A program made the position numbers and the translations under genes. DNA of 64,000 nucleotides, from the NCBI GenBank assembly GCA_035771165.1, contig JAWNZC010000306.1, forward strand, positions 62,001 through 126,000. Reading direction: 5' to 3'. Source of the DNA: Paragorgia papillata. Its lineage: Eukaryota; Cnidaria; Anthozoa; Scleralcyonacea; Coralliidae. How positions within the stretch are numbered: position 1 is the first letter of the stretch; the number at the start of each line of letters is the position of its first letter. Below, one piece after another: positions 11,763 to 20,246 of the stretch. The notes beneath the pieces are model-generated. The model was given only the letters and a program-made list of their open reading frames with translations. It searched no databases and was not told the DNA's origin.

Positions 11763-13294
11763 GGCTGGCTGGCTGGCTGGCTGGTGTGGTTGGTTGGTTG
11801 GTTGGTTTGGTTCAAGGTTGGTTTGGTTCAAGGTTGGTTTGGTTCAAGGTTGGTTTGGTTCAAGGTTGGTTTGGTTCAAGGTTGGTTTGGTTCAAGGTTG
11901 GTTTGGTTCAAGGTTGGTTTGGTTCAAGGTTGGTTTGGTTCAAGGTTGGTTTGGTTCAACGTTGGTTTGGTTCAACGTTGGTTTGGTTCAACGTTGGTTT
12001 GGTTCAACGTTGGTTTGGTTCAACGTTGGTTTGGTTCAACGTTGGTTTGGTTCAACGTTGGTTTGGTTCAACGTTGGTTTGGTTCAACGTTGGTTTGGTT
12101 CAACGTTGGTTTGGTTCAACGTTGGTTTGGTTCAACGTTGGTTTGGTTCAACGTTGGTTTGGTTCAACGTTGGTTTGGTTCAACGTTGGTTTGGTTCAAC
12201 GTTGGTTTGGTTCAACGTTGGTTTGGTTCAACGTTGGTTTGGTTCAACGTTGGTTTGGTTCAACGTTGGTTTGGTTCAACGTTGGTTTGGTTCAACGTTG
12301 GTTTGGTTCAACGTTGGTTTGGTTCAACGTTGGTTTGGTTCAACGTTGGTTTGGTTCAACGTTGGTTTGGTTCAACGTTGGTTTGGTTCAACGTTGGTTT
12401 GGTTCAACGTTGGTTTGGTTCAACGTTGGTTTGGTTCAACGTTGGTTTGGTTCAACGTTGGTTTGGTTCAACGTTGGTTTGGTTCAACGTTGGTTTGGTT
12501 CAAACGTTGGTTTGGTTCAAACGTTGGTTTGGTTCAAACGTTGGTTTGGTTCAAACGTTGGTTTGGTTCAACGTTGGTTTGGTTCAACGTTGGTTTGGTT
12601 CAACGTTGGTTTGGTTCAACGTTGGTTTGGTTCAACGTTGGTTTGGTTCAACGTTGGTTTGGTTCAACGTTGGTTTGGTTCAACGTTGGTTTGGTTCAAC
12701 GTTGGTTTGGTTCAACGTTGGTTTGGTTCAACGTTGGTTTGGTTCAACGTTGGTTTGGTTCAACGTTGGTTTGGTTCAACGTTGGTTTGGTTCAACGTTG
12801 GTTTGGTTCAACGTTGGTTTGGTTCAACGTTGGTTTGGTTCAACGTTGGTTTGGTTCAACGTTGGTTTGGTTCAACGTTGGTTTGGTTCAACGTTGGTTT
12901 GGTTCAACGTTGGTTTGGTTCAACGTTGGTTTGGTTCAACGTTGGTTTGGTTCAACGTTGGTTTGGTTCAACGTTGGTTTGGTTCAACGTTGGTTTGGTT
13001 CAACGTTGGTTTGGTTCAACGTTGGTTTGGTTCAACGTTGGTTTGGTTCAACGTTGGTTTGGTTCAACGTTGGTTTGGTTCAACGTTGGTTTGGTTCAAC
13101 GTTGGTTTGGTTCAACGTTGGTTTGGTTCAACGTTGGTTTGGTTCAACGTTGGTTTGGTTCAACGTTGGTTTGGTTCAACGTTGGTTTGGTTCAACGTTG
13201 GTTTGGTTCAACGTTGGTTTGGTTCAACGTTGGTTTGGTTCAACGTTGGTTTGGTTCAAGGTTGGTTTGGTTCAAGGTTGGTTTGGTTTGGTTT
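11763..13294. repeat. Minisatellite, 16-bp unit GTTGGTTTGGTTCAAC, ~92 copies
   Basis: A (GGCT)n/(GGTT)n seed at 11763-11808 leads into about 1.48 kb of a 16-bp repeat. The first nine units and the last two carry CAAGG, the bulk carry CAACG, and a central block of four units (about 12501-12567) is 17 bp with CAAACG. The repeat contains no stop in any forward frame and 16 is not a multiple of three. All three forward frames are therefore open for over 530 codons and encode the same repeating peptide in different phase; these are artefacts of the repeat. Confidence 0.97.
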
Positions 13295-13359
13295 ATTGGT
13301 GAATCTAAACTAAATAGTAATAAAAATGTCTAATCAAACCTGTTGAGTCTTTGAACTTT

Positions 13360-13414
13360 AACTATATTATATATATATATATATATAATACATATATAAT
13401 ATATATATATATAT

Positions 13415-13446
<32 letters not shown>
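13360..13446. repeat. (TA)n microsatellite
   Basis: An almost pure TA/ATA tract. The flanking TA is also the expected target site of the pogo-like element that starts directly after it. Confidence 0.9.
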
Positions 13447-15151
13447 CCGTAAAGCTCCGAATATAAGCCCTGGGCTTATATTCGTTCGTAAGCATTTTTT
13501 GGTGGGCTTATACATGGGGGGCTTATATATGGGGGGGGGCCTATATACGGACAAGATTTTGTGTTAGTAATAACATTTATTGACTTTATTTCAATATAAC
13601 AGAAGGTTAACATATAAACAAGCATAAGATACTATTAAGTTAGATATCGTCATAGTCCTCATCAGTGGCAGTGCCACTGCTATCGCCCTCCCTGTCTGTT
13701 ACGATAGCATCATAGTCGACGTCGTTGTCTTCTTCCTCACTCGAAGTTTGAAGATGAAATTCTTCTTCTGGTGACGGCATGATGCAACCTTCTAAACCAC
13801 GAATGCTTACTTCGTCATCTTCTGAACCATCTTATTAGTTATGCCACATTTAACAAAAGAGCGAATGATCATTTCTTTGTTTTTGCACAACTTTTCCCAT
13901 GCATTTGCAACCCATTTGGTTGTGAGTACCCGCCTTTCTGACGCGGTTAGTTTTCCTTCAACATAACTTTCCAGGTTTTCATCAAGATGTTTTTCAAACT
14001 GTTCTCTAACATAGTTTTTGAACGGTTTATTTACCGAAACATCGAGTGGTTGCACGCGACTAGTACACCCTGGAGGTACGTTAACAAGAACGGTTTTCTT
14101 GTTCTGGAGAAGACATTTAACTGCGTCGGTTTGTTGCGCCTTATGTACGTCGGCCACTAAAATTTTCCCAGTAGAACCAGGGCTCGGCGGGTTTGTGAAC
14201 ATGTTACCCCATTCATCACATGTCCACTTCTTCATGGTTGGTTCATCACACCACGCTTTCGGCTGAAAGTAAACCTTGACTCTTTGGTCCCAGCTATTCC
14301 TTTCTGCAGGCTTGATACGTTTTCCTTGACCGCGAAAGATCACTGTTGGTCTTACTCGAGAAATACCATCACCAAAGACCGTTAACTGTACTGTGCATTG
14401 CCTTTTATCAAGGCCTGATTTACCACTGGTGAACCAGATCTGGTGAACCTTGGATCCTTTGGCATCATACGTTGTACCATCATCTAAAACGAAAGGTAGC
14501 GGGGTCTGATCCATGTTGGCAAAGTCGCACAATTTGTAGGTACCCCGTTTTCTTTCCCTCGGCAACTTTGCATGGAACTTCTCTATGGAAGCCTTTAGCT
14601 GTGATGTGATGGTGACTTTTGAGAAACGTGCGTCTTGCGTCGAAGGGATAGTTTATTTCGTCTGCAAAAGCCAGCAAACCATCGATCAGAATACTTAAAA
14701 GTTGTGACACTGGGGTATAGTTCCTCCATAAGCTTTCCAGCCCTTGACACAAACCACCATTTCTTCACTATTTTCCCTTGTGTCCTCCGTTCTCCAAATT
14801 CTTCTAAAAGCTTCTTCTCCAAAATCGGGTACTTTGCTTTTCTGCCACGTTCATTCCTACTTTTGGCCTTTTGCTTACGAATTTTTTCTTCATTTTTGAT
14901 CCATTGTCTCACTTGCTTGCGATCAATTTTAAAGTAGCCTGCTGTTTGTAATATGTTTTTATCATTTGAATAAAACCACTGTATTACAGAAAGTTTGAAC
15001 TCTCGTGTAAAAGAACGTCTTGATGTTTTTGCACTAGAATCAGCTACCGCTACCTCAGCCATTTTGCCGACGAAAAACTTTGTTAATACGTGTTATTATC
15101 GATTACGTAAATGCGACATGCAAAACTATGACAACTGGGTCAGTTAACTAA
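13447..15151 (-). mobile_element. pogo/Tigger-like DNA transposon, 5' end missing
   Basis: The 3' terminal region begins after TA with CCGTAAAGCTCCGAATATAA and repeated GGGCTTATAYATGGGG subterminal motifs. The transposase gene fills 13640-15062 on the minus strand. The matching inverted terminal repeat (GGGCTTATATTCGGAGC sense) should follow the transposase 5' end, but the sequence switches to the viral array at 15152 before it appears. The element is therefore truncated exactly at the host-array boundary. Confidence 0.75.
13640..15062 (-). pseudogene. pogo/Tigger-family (DDE_1) transposase, two small frameshifts
   Basis: Read leftward. The N-terminal 155 codons (15062-14598) carry a CENP-B/brinker-type helix-turn-helix (FKLSVIQWF and then YFKIDRKQVRQWI) and a second DNA-binding half with WFVSRAGKLM. 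The catalytic part (14565-13807) has FANMDQTP (first aspartate), ILVADVHKAQQTD (second aspartate) and PPGCTSRVQPLDVSVNKPFK (third aspartate), in the usual DDE_1 order. The halves are separated by a 5-bp direct duplication (ATCAC) near 14606. A second single-base shift near 13830 separates the catalytic domain from an acidic tail that continues to about 13640, as in intact Tigger proteins. It was recently active in age, but not functional as assembled. Confidence 0.85.
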
Positions 15152-15158
15152 TCAGGCA
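15145..15158. other. Host / viral-array junction
   Basis: Left of 15152 the sequence (GTTAACTAA) belongs to the pogo-like element flank. From TCAGGCAATTAGGCG onward it matches the interior of the replicase helicase exon in every other unit (for example 29013 and 42911). The break falls inside a coding exon, leaving the first replicase without its helicase core. No terminal repeat or target duplication can be judged because the other end lies outside the window. Confidence 0.85.
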
Positions 15159-16158
15159 ATTAGGCGCGGACGGTAAATCTTTATTGGTGTAGGCAAGCGC
15201 AAAAAAACAGGGGTGCGAGTCATGAGGACACCAGATATAGACACCATCAAACAGGTCCTTCAGCTTCTCGACCAGAGTAGATATTAAATATATAAATTTA
15301 AATAAAATCGACCAAGAACAAGTATACATGACACACTTAGCCCTTCTTTGCTGCCCCTTGGTAGCAAAATCATACGAATGTTGCGTTTCATCTGACTTAA
15401 AATTTACACAATTTTCATTCAGACCTTCAAAACCCACAGATTTGAGAAGGGGGAAAGGGAAATTTTCGGCCAAGTAACGACAAGCCTCGGGAGATGATAG
15501 TTCGTGGCACTCTGGGGGCAAGCAGCAACCATTGAGCCTGTGTTGATCAGACAACTTGTAATAATCCTACAAATTTAAAAAAAGCCAATTCAAATTTTCA
15601 CGCGCCAAAATTTTCACGGCGCCACAAATTCAAACAAATACCTGCATTTTAACCCAGAATAATTCATCGAAGTTGTCGCCTTCAAATGGCCGTTCTTTTG
15701 TCCACTCCTCTTTACAATGAAGATAATTAGCTTTAAATTGGGGTGTCAAAAATGGCGGGATATAGTATTCGACTTCGTTTAGGCCTTCGTCTTCGTCTTC
15801 GTCTAGGCCTTCGTCTTCGTCTACGTCGTTTAGGCCTTCGTCTTGGTCGCTGACTTCGTCGTCGAGGTCGCTGACTTCGTCGTCGACTTCGTTCAAACGC
15901 CTTCTTAAATTTTGTTGGACAATCTCCATTAGTGTTGGTTGTAGTTGTGGCGGCGGCGGCGGAATTTCAAATAATTCTTCCTAAAATGTTTGCTCGCGTT
16001 AATAATAAATAATAAATAATAAATGAGTTTGTCATATATACCTCGCTCCTGTCGTCGATGAAGCCATCGAATTCCCCTTGGGACTCAGGAATAATTTCGT
16101 CGTCTTTATTTCCAGCATCGTCTGTGCAGACGTCCTCAAACGTTCGCTTAGACATCAT
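15152..16158 (-). CDS. Replicase, first copy: exons 1-2 and start of exon 3, cut by the junction
   Basis: Exon 1 is 16042-16158 (starts ATGATG), exon 2 is 15642-15980 and exon 3 begins at 15566. Introns of 61 and 75 bases have GT-AG ends and keep phase 0. Exon 2 is very acidic (repeated Asp-Glu blocks). Exon 3 is cut at 15152 after about 138 codons, before the helicase motifs, and host-derived sequence gives a stop soon after. This copy cannot make a helicase. See the copy at 54980-57755 for the full description. Confidence 0.85.
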
Positions 16159-16338
16159 TTGAGTTTGAATCTGTTCGCTTAAGTTTAAATATGCGCGCCA
16201 CTTACGAATCTGTAATCAAACGCCAAACGCCAAGATTCAACTATTAATTAGTAATATCAGGGGGACCCGTTTTTTAACCCCCTGTATTTACCTCTTTAAA
16301 AAATAAGAAAATTAAGATAATGAATATGTATTTATAGA
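16159..16338. promoter_or_regulatory. Divergent early promoter region (replicase / acidic gene), copy 1
   Basis: A 180-base gap between two divergent start codons. On the minus strand CATATTTAAAC (16182-16192) is a TATA-like box 25-34 bases before the replicase ATG, implying a very short 5' leader. Direct AAACGCC repeats and a GGGGG...CCCCC palindrome (about 16260-16284) are present. On the plus strand TATTTATAG lies directly before the ATG and looks more like a 3' splice site than a TATA box. The same region recurs at 30021-30200, 43920-44098 and 57756-57935. Confidence 0.55.
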
Positions 16339-17645
16339 ATGTCCGGAAGTAACGACGAAGACGAAGGTGGAATCTCAATTAGGCAAGCAAGTGGAGATTC
16401 GATTACGTATGGGTTTGGAGACACCGAACATGAAACACATTCCGTTGAGATGTGAGCATTTACGTTTAAAATTAAATTTCACGTGTTTTTATCAAACTTT
16501 TAATTTTTGTAGAAAGGTAACGTATTTTGTAGGTAATATAATATTTTCCTCTACAAAATATTGAGTAATATTTTGTAGAGGAAAAAATAAGAATAAATTG
16601 TTAAAATTATATAATTGAATAAATTATAAGAGGAAAGGTATAAATCGTATTGTTAAAAATAGAAGATGAAATCTACAGACATGGATCAACGTGAAATCTA
16701 CAGACGTCTTAAGTCTTTTGTGAAAAAAATTACTGGTGAAGAAGACCACATTTTGTATAAAGGTTTATTATGGAAAAGCAAGAATAGGCCTAGGGATCTT
16801 ATATTACTCTCTTTTGTGATAGAAGATTTTTTAAAATATATTAACAGAGTTGGTTCTTCTCTTATTTTAACAATACGAGACATTATACTTTTCCCTCACT
16901 GGTTTGACGGCGCAGAAGTCAACTTCTATGTAGTTGTCGACTGTCACAAATATCAATATATTTATAACAGTCAATATTCTACAATATATAGACGACGAGA
17001 GGTGGGTAGAGGTGAGGAACGAACGAAAGTAGAATGAACGAACGAAAGTAGAATTTTACACGTACTTAGCTCATGTTTTCTCTTTAGAGATGAGACGGAT
17101 GGGATTGTTGGAGATATTGCAGAAGGAACTGTAAAAGCCGTATTGGAAGAAAGGTAAAGGATTATTTGGATTTTTTTTTGCCGAAAGCGGAATTAAAATT
17201 TTTCGATCTGTTTAGTATAGGACTGATGAGGAGGTTGTGGATGTTCATTCGCAATTGGAAGAAGTTTTGGGTGGAAGAAAGCGAAAGAAATGAAGAAACA
17301 GAGAGAAGAACTTGTGAGGAAAACCAAACTAGCAGAGACATTGCTTTACACGGCGGTAAAAGACGGCATAAAGACATATCTCACAACGACCGACCTGCTG
17401 GAACAAGTACAAAGCGAGATAAGCAAGATATCAAAGAGATAACAAATCTTGTTGTGCGTGGAAATTTAATGCTAATTGAACTTTTACGCTTAGGCTATAT
17501 TGACATTAAACCTTCTGTGTTGCGTCCTCTGTGTGAACAACTTTCTAAAACGCAATTGTCTATGACAAGCAATAATGTATATAATAGTAAACTCAATTCT
17601 GTTGTTTTCGATATGGTTACATGTTTAGGAGAAAAAAATTTATAA
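16339..17645 (+). CDS. Acidic three-exon early-type protein (frameshifted copy 1)
   Basis: Exon 1 16339-16451, exon 2 17088-17153, exon 3 17221-17645. The donors are GAGAT|GTGAGC and GAAAG|GTAAAG and the acceptors TCTCTTTAG and TAGTATAG. The frames join in phase 2 at both introns, giving 200 aa where intact. Exons 1-2 and early exon 3 are rich in Asp, Glu and Arg. The C-terminal 70 residues are hydrophobic/helical (LVVRGNLMLIELLRLGYID). The large first intron contains a separate 123-aa frame and a perfect hairpin. Copy 1 has one extra T near 17268 that breaks exon 3. An alternative acceptor five bases upstream opens another frame (see findings). No family recognised. Confidence 0.6.
16544..16585. 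repeat. Perfect 19-bp hairpin with GAGT loop (copy 1)
   Basis: TTTTCCTCTACAAAATATT and its exact reverse complement flank a four-base GAGT loop. It lies inside the first intron of the acidic gene, upstream of the 123-aa frame, and could be a cruciform or an RNA structure. It is identical in the other three units. Confidence 0.9.
16666..17037 (+). CDS. Unknown 123-aa protein nested in intron of acidic gene (copy 1)
   Basis: Open frame of 123 codons starting MKSTDMDQREIYRRL, with a helical N-terminus, a hydrophobic middle (SSLILTIRDIILFPHWF) and a basic C-terminus (YRRREVGRGEERTK). An AG precedes the ATG by three bases (TAGAAGATG), so it may be reached by splicing. Near its 3' end GAG|GTGGGT and AG|GTGAGG are possible donors that could link it to the exon at 17088. 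It lies entirely within the first intron of the acidic gene and is open in all four units. No homolog recognised. Confidence 0.6.
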   Translation: MKSTDMDQREIYRRLKSFVKKITGEEDHILYKGLLWKSKNRPRDLILLSFVIEDFLKYINRVGSSLILTIRDIILFPHWFDGAEVNFYVVVDCHKYQYIYNSQYSTIYRRREVGRGEERTKVE

Positions 17646-18056
17646 ATCACAACAAACTACTACGCCGTCATGTACATATAACTTCTCCTTCCCTGTTCTG
17701 TATTGGTTAAACCAAAGTTTAGTGTTCCCGCATTTGCGATGCATACATGGGTTTTCTTGGGTGCACTTTTTTCTTTCTCCTAGGAATTCTAACGAGCAAT
17801 CTTCAAATGTTCCTGCGACCAATCTTTGTAGCTTTTCTTTTTTAATGAATAGTAATTTCGGATTAGTTTGAATTAGTTTTTTTCCCGTCTTCTCAAAATG
17901 TGCCACGCATGTTGGATACAGGAAGACGTATTCGTCGTTGTAACACCCAGTTGTACCAAATATCGCGGTCTCTTCACAAATAATACATAATGCGTTGGCC
18001 TTGGTTTCTTGTATATAGACACTAAGAAGGAATTTAGAAACGTTGGTCTTATTCAT
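17640..18056 (-). CDS. Cysteine-rich 138-aa early-type protein, probable zinc-binding (intact)
   Basis: The N-terminal half has Cys24-x2-Cys27, Cys38 and Cys50-x2-His53, a spacing typical of a small zinc-binding fold. The C-terminal half has a second cluster (CTQENPCMHRKC) and ends VVCCDL. It is divergent from the 173-aa gene across the iteron block and converges with the acidic gene: the two stop codons overlap within TTTATAAA (17640-17645). Size, cysteine content and position next to the putative origin suggest a regulatory early protein. That is inference; no family recognised. ATG chosen because the upstream sequence is the iteron region. Confidence 0.65.
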   Translation of the reverse strand: MNKTNVSKFLLSVYIQETKANALCIICEETAIFGTTGCYNDEYVFLYPTCVAHFEKTGKKLIQTNPKLLFIKKEKLQRLVAGTFEDCSLEFLGERKKCTQENPCMHRKCGNTKLWFNQYRTGKEKLYVHDGVVVCCDL

Positions 18057-18105
18057 CTTGTTTCTACCTCGCGAATTTTACTTAACCCCAAAGGTTGCAA
18101 TTTCC

Positions 18106-18255
18106 GCTGACGTTCTGCCGAAACGTCAGCGCTAATCCCAAAACGTCAGCAATTTCCGCTGACGTTCTGCCGAAACGTCAGCGCTAACCCCAAAACGTCA
18201 GCCAATTTCCACTAACGTTCTGCCGAAACGTCAGCGCTAACCCCAAAACGTCAGC
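18106..18255. promoter_or_regulatory. Palindromic iteron block, candidate replication origin (copy 1)
   Basis: Three units of 52-53 bp, each with GCTGACGTT, a seven-base loop, AACGTCAGC, then a spacer and another direct AACGTCAGC. That makes nine copies of one 9-mer in both orientations (eight exact, one ACTAACGTT variant). The core ACGTCA/TGACGT equals a CRE/ATF half-site. It lies between two divergent starts (18056 and 18285) with no other content. Clustered inverted 9-mers are what an origin-binding domain of a papilloma/polyoma-like replicase, or a bZIP regulator, would use. Confidence 0.7.
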
Positions 18256-18284
18256 ACGAAGCAACGAAGAAACAACGAGAAACA

Positions 18285-18806
18285 ATGAACGAAGAAACAA
18301 ACGAAGACCGAGACCGAGCTAAAGAAAATAGCCGAGCCTATAGACAGAGAATTAAAGCTACCGAGGGCAAACTGTTCGAATGCTTCCCGGATGCAAAGAC
18401 GCGTATTGACATGCTAACGCAGGCATTGTCTGTATGTCGGGAAAGAATTGGTGTGTTTCTTCCCTATCATTATGATGCGCCGCCACCGAATGAGGAAGAA
18501 AGGTTTTCCCCGACAAGTTTCGCGATGTTTGGAACCTGCGTACCCGACGAAAACTGGTTAAATTTTCCTGAGCTGGCCTACATAATATCGGTTAACCATG
18601 ACAGGGAGATGAACATTGAAATAAATTGGTTTGGGAAATACGAGAGACTGGCCAAAAAGTTAAGGGAAATGTTGCGGTTGGTTATACCACGACACAATCT
18701 AAGCAGTTTACCGTCAACAATACACGCTATACTTTGCCACAGGATGAGGGACAATCTAAAGACAAGTTTATATTTTAATTCTTATTATATTCAAAACAAT
18801 CTATAG
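18285..18806 (+). CDS. 173-aa protein with bZIP-like basic region
   Basis: Starts 30 bases after the iteron block. Residues about 9-25 (RAKENSRAYRQRIKA) resemble the basic region of bZIP factors (N-x-x-A-x-x-x-R spacing is close, not exact). A clear leucine zipper does not follow because a proline interrupts. The middle contains a PPPNEEE linker. The C-terminal part is helical and basic (FGKYERLAKKLREMLRLV). It ends 6 bases before the convergent 106-aa gene. It is intact in all four units. I do not recognise a family; a DNA-binding regulator acting on the adjacent ACGTCA sites is a testable guess. Confidence 0.65.
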   Translation: MNEETNEDRDRAKENSRAYRQRIKATEGKLFECFPDAKTRIDMLTQALSVCRERIGVFLPYHYDAPPPNEEERFSPTSFAMFGTCVPDENWLNFPELAYIISVNHDREMNIEINWFGKYERLAKKLREMLRLVIPRHNLSSLPSTIHAILCHRMRDNLKTSLYFNSYYIQNNL

Positions 18807-18812
18807 TTCTTA

Positions 18813-19133
18813 TTAAAAGTCTAATACAGATAAAAAATCCAGTGGTACAATGTCCATTTCATTAGGTGTAATAAATTTATTTAATTTGTCATTAAAAGTT
18901 TCAAATCTGAGTCCAGCGTCTTCTTTGATGAGGGTGAATCTCGATGCGTTGTTGAGAGCTTCTGATCGATATTGCGACGGCAGTATCCACCATTTCGTCC
19001 CCAACCGTATTATTGTTGAATGTTTCACCACGTCGCATATATAGTAAGATCCGTTAGGCAAACGTTCGACAGGAATAGCGCTTGAAATAGCATTAAGAGA
19101 GGAGGCTATGTGGTCCACTTTCCGCGAAGCCAT
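18813..19133 (-). CDS. Unknown 106-aa protein overlapping the protease 3' end
   Basis: Starts MASRKVDHIASSLNAI and ends FLSVLDF; mixed alpha/beta composition with WWILPSQYRSEALNN in the middle. Its ATG lies inside the last 41 bases of the protease gene in another frame, a typical compact viral overlap. Open in all four units. No motif recognised; expressed presumably from the same leftward transcript. Confidence 0.55.
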   Translation of the reverse strand: MASRKVDHIASSLNAISSAIPVERLPNGSYYICDVVKHSTIIRLGTKWWILPSQYRSEALNNASRFTLIKEDAGLRFETFNDKLNKFITPNEMDIVPLDFLSVLDF

Positions 19134-19560
19134 ATTTAAATAAGATGGCGTCTGGTTCTTCTCCGAATATTTCTTTTAATTTGCGTGAATTGTCTCTTTC
19201 GCTGCCTTCTTCCTCAAATAATTTCGCCGCGGCTGTAGGCCAATTGTAAAGCTTTCTCAGTAACAGAAATGCGACGCAATATAAACCGCAGTAAGGTCTT
19301 CCAATTTTCTGACCACTTATTATTGACCAGATATAAGGTTTGTCGTTAGGAAAATTTGAAATATTATAAAATCTACCTGGGGGTGTTCCATAAGGATCAA
19401 ATATCAAATATGACGATTTAGTTTCTTCAATGACTATCCAATGGCCACCAGCTGAACCATTACAAAACACGATGCTAGGACATTTGAAAGGTCCGGAAAA
19501 TGAAATGTTTGCTTTAGTTTGAGTTTTAGTCAATAAATCTTCGAGGTTAATAGCATTCAT
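19093..19560 (-). CDS. Adenain-type cysteine protease (virion maturation protease)
   Basis: 155 aa with the full adenovirus-type protease signature in the right order: GGHWIV (His40), FDPYG (Asp55), a glutamine in SGQKIG (Gln84, oxyanion hole) and PYCGLYCV (Cys91). This is C5-family architecture, slightly shorter than the ~200 aa of adenovirus enzymes. By family knowledge it cleaves precursor capsid or core proteins, often at small hydrophobic-x-Gly-x sites. The ATG follows a strong 3' splice site (CCTCTTTCAG|ATG), so it is probably translated from a spliced late mRNA. Intact in all four units. Confidence 0.93.
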   Translation of the reverse strand: MNAINLEDLLTKTQTKANISFSGPFKCPSIVFCNGSAGGHWIVIEETKSSYLIFDPYGTPPGRFYNISNFPNDKPYIWSIISGQKIGRPYCGLYCVAFLLLRKLYNWPTAAAKLFEEEGSERDNSRKLKEIFGEEPDAILFKYGFAESGPHSLLS

Positions 19561-19583
19561 CTGAAAGAGGCAAAAAACGCAAA

Positions 19584-20246
19584 TTAATCATCCGAATCCG
19601 AACTCGGTGGTTCCGCATTATTTACGATGAACTGTGCCTCGCCGAGAGTTAGATTAAATAAATCAGACAGCGTATGTATCCACAAATCGTGTACGCATTT
19701 GTGAATCTCGTGGTTTGCGTCATGATATGGTATTCCCGAAACATCTCCAATTCGACTTTGTACATTGAAAATGTCGTCGCCTTGCATTCCGTTACACCAA
19801 CTGGTGGATTGTTTTTTATGCCATTGGGGTGTTGCACCTTTTGTTCTGTTTAGCGAGGCAATTATTTCTTCCCGTTTCTTTGAAACCAATTTGCTGGCTT
19901 GCTTGAATTGTTTTCGGGTTAGCGTTCTTGTTGTCGGGGTTGGAACCCAGCCATCGTATTCATATTTGTCGTTTAATGGCTTACATCTCTGTTTGTCTGT
20001 CAATTTTAGACGTTTATACGGACGTTTCTGGATTACTTTTACTATAACACAATCCGTTTCTTCCAACGTAACTTTTTCTGCCATGCTTTTTCTTTTGCGA
20101 TGATGTGAGCTTATGTTTGCGGTATGTAAGAAACCTGATACATCTTCTTCGCATATCAGTTTTAAAGCTTTTAGCGCACCACCGGATATTCTTTTACTGC
20201 CGACAGTCTCGAGACAAAGTCGTTTGAAAGCTGCCTTTGAAGTCAT
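19584..20246 (-). CDS. Unknown basic 220-aa protein with acidic tail
   Basis: The basic N-terminal half (HHRKRKS, RPYKRLKLTDKQR) contains likely nuclear localisation signals. A helical middle (LTRKQFKQASKLVSKKREEI) and an acidic end (PPSSDSDD) follow. The first ATG (20246) overlaps the plus-strand ATG at 20245 in the palindrome CATG. An internal ATG at codon 55 is an alternative start. It sits between the protease and the SET-type locus, on the strand of the structural genes. A DNA-binding or packaging role would fit but is not shown. No family recognised. Confidence 0.6.
   Translation of the reverse strand: MTSKAAFKRLCLETVGSKRISGGALKALKLICEEDVSGFLHTANISSHHRKRKSMAEKVTLEETDCVIVKVIQKRPYKRLKLTDKQRCKPLNDKYEYDGWVPTPTTRTLTRKQFKQASKLVSKKREEIIASLNRTKGATPQWHKKQSTSWCNGMQGDDIFNVQSRIGDVSGIPYHDANHEIHKCVHDLWIHTLSDLFNLTLGEAQFIVNNAEPPSSDSDD

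Noticed and set aside
11632..13333. Three overlapping plus-strand open frames of 535-556 codons
   Set aside because: All arise from the stop-free 16-bp minisatellite read in three phases; the repeating Trp/Phe/Gly peptide is not a protein gene.
18106..18255. CRISPR-like array
   Set aside because: Repeat and spacer are both repeated, units are only three, repeats are palindromic 9-mers and the genome is eukaryotic/viral; origin-type iterons fit better.
20113..20244. N-terminal extension of the 140-aa protein from an upstream ATG
   Set aside because: The stretch is fully antisense to the 220-aa gene, and the ATG at 20245 carries the splice donor used in the SET model.
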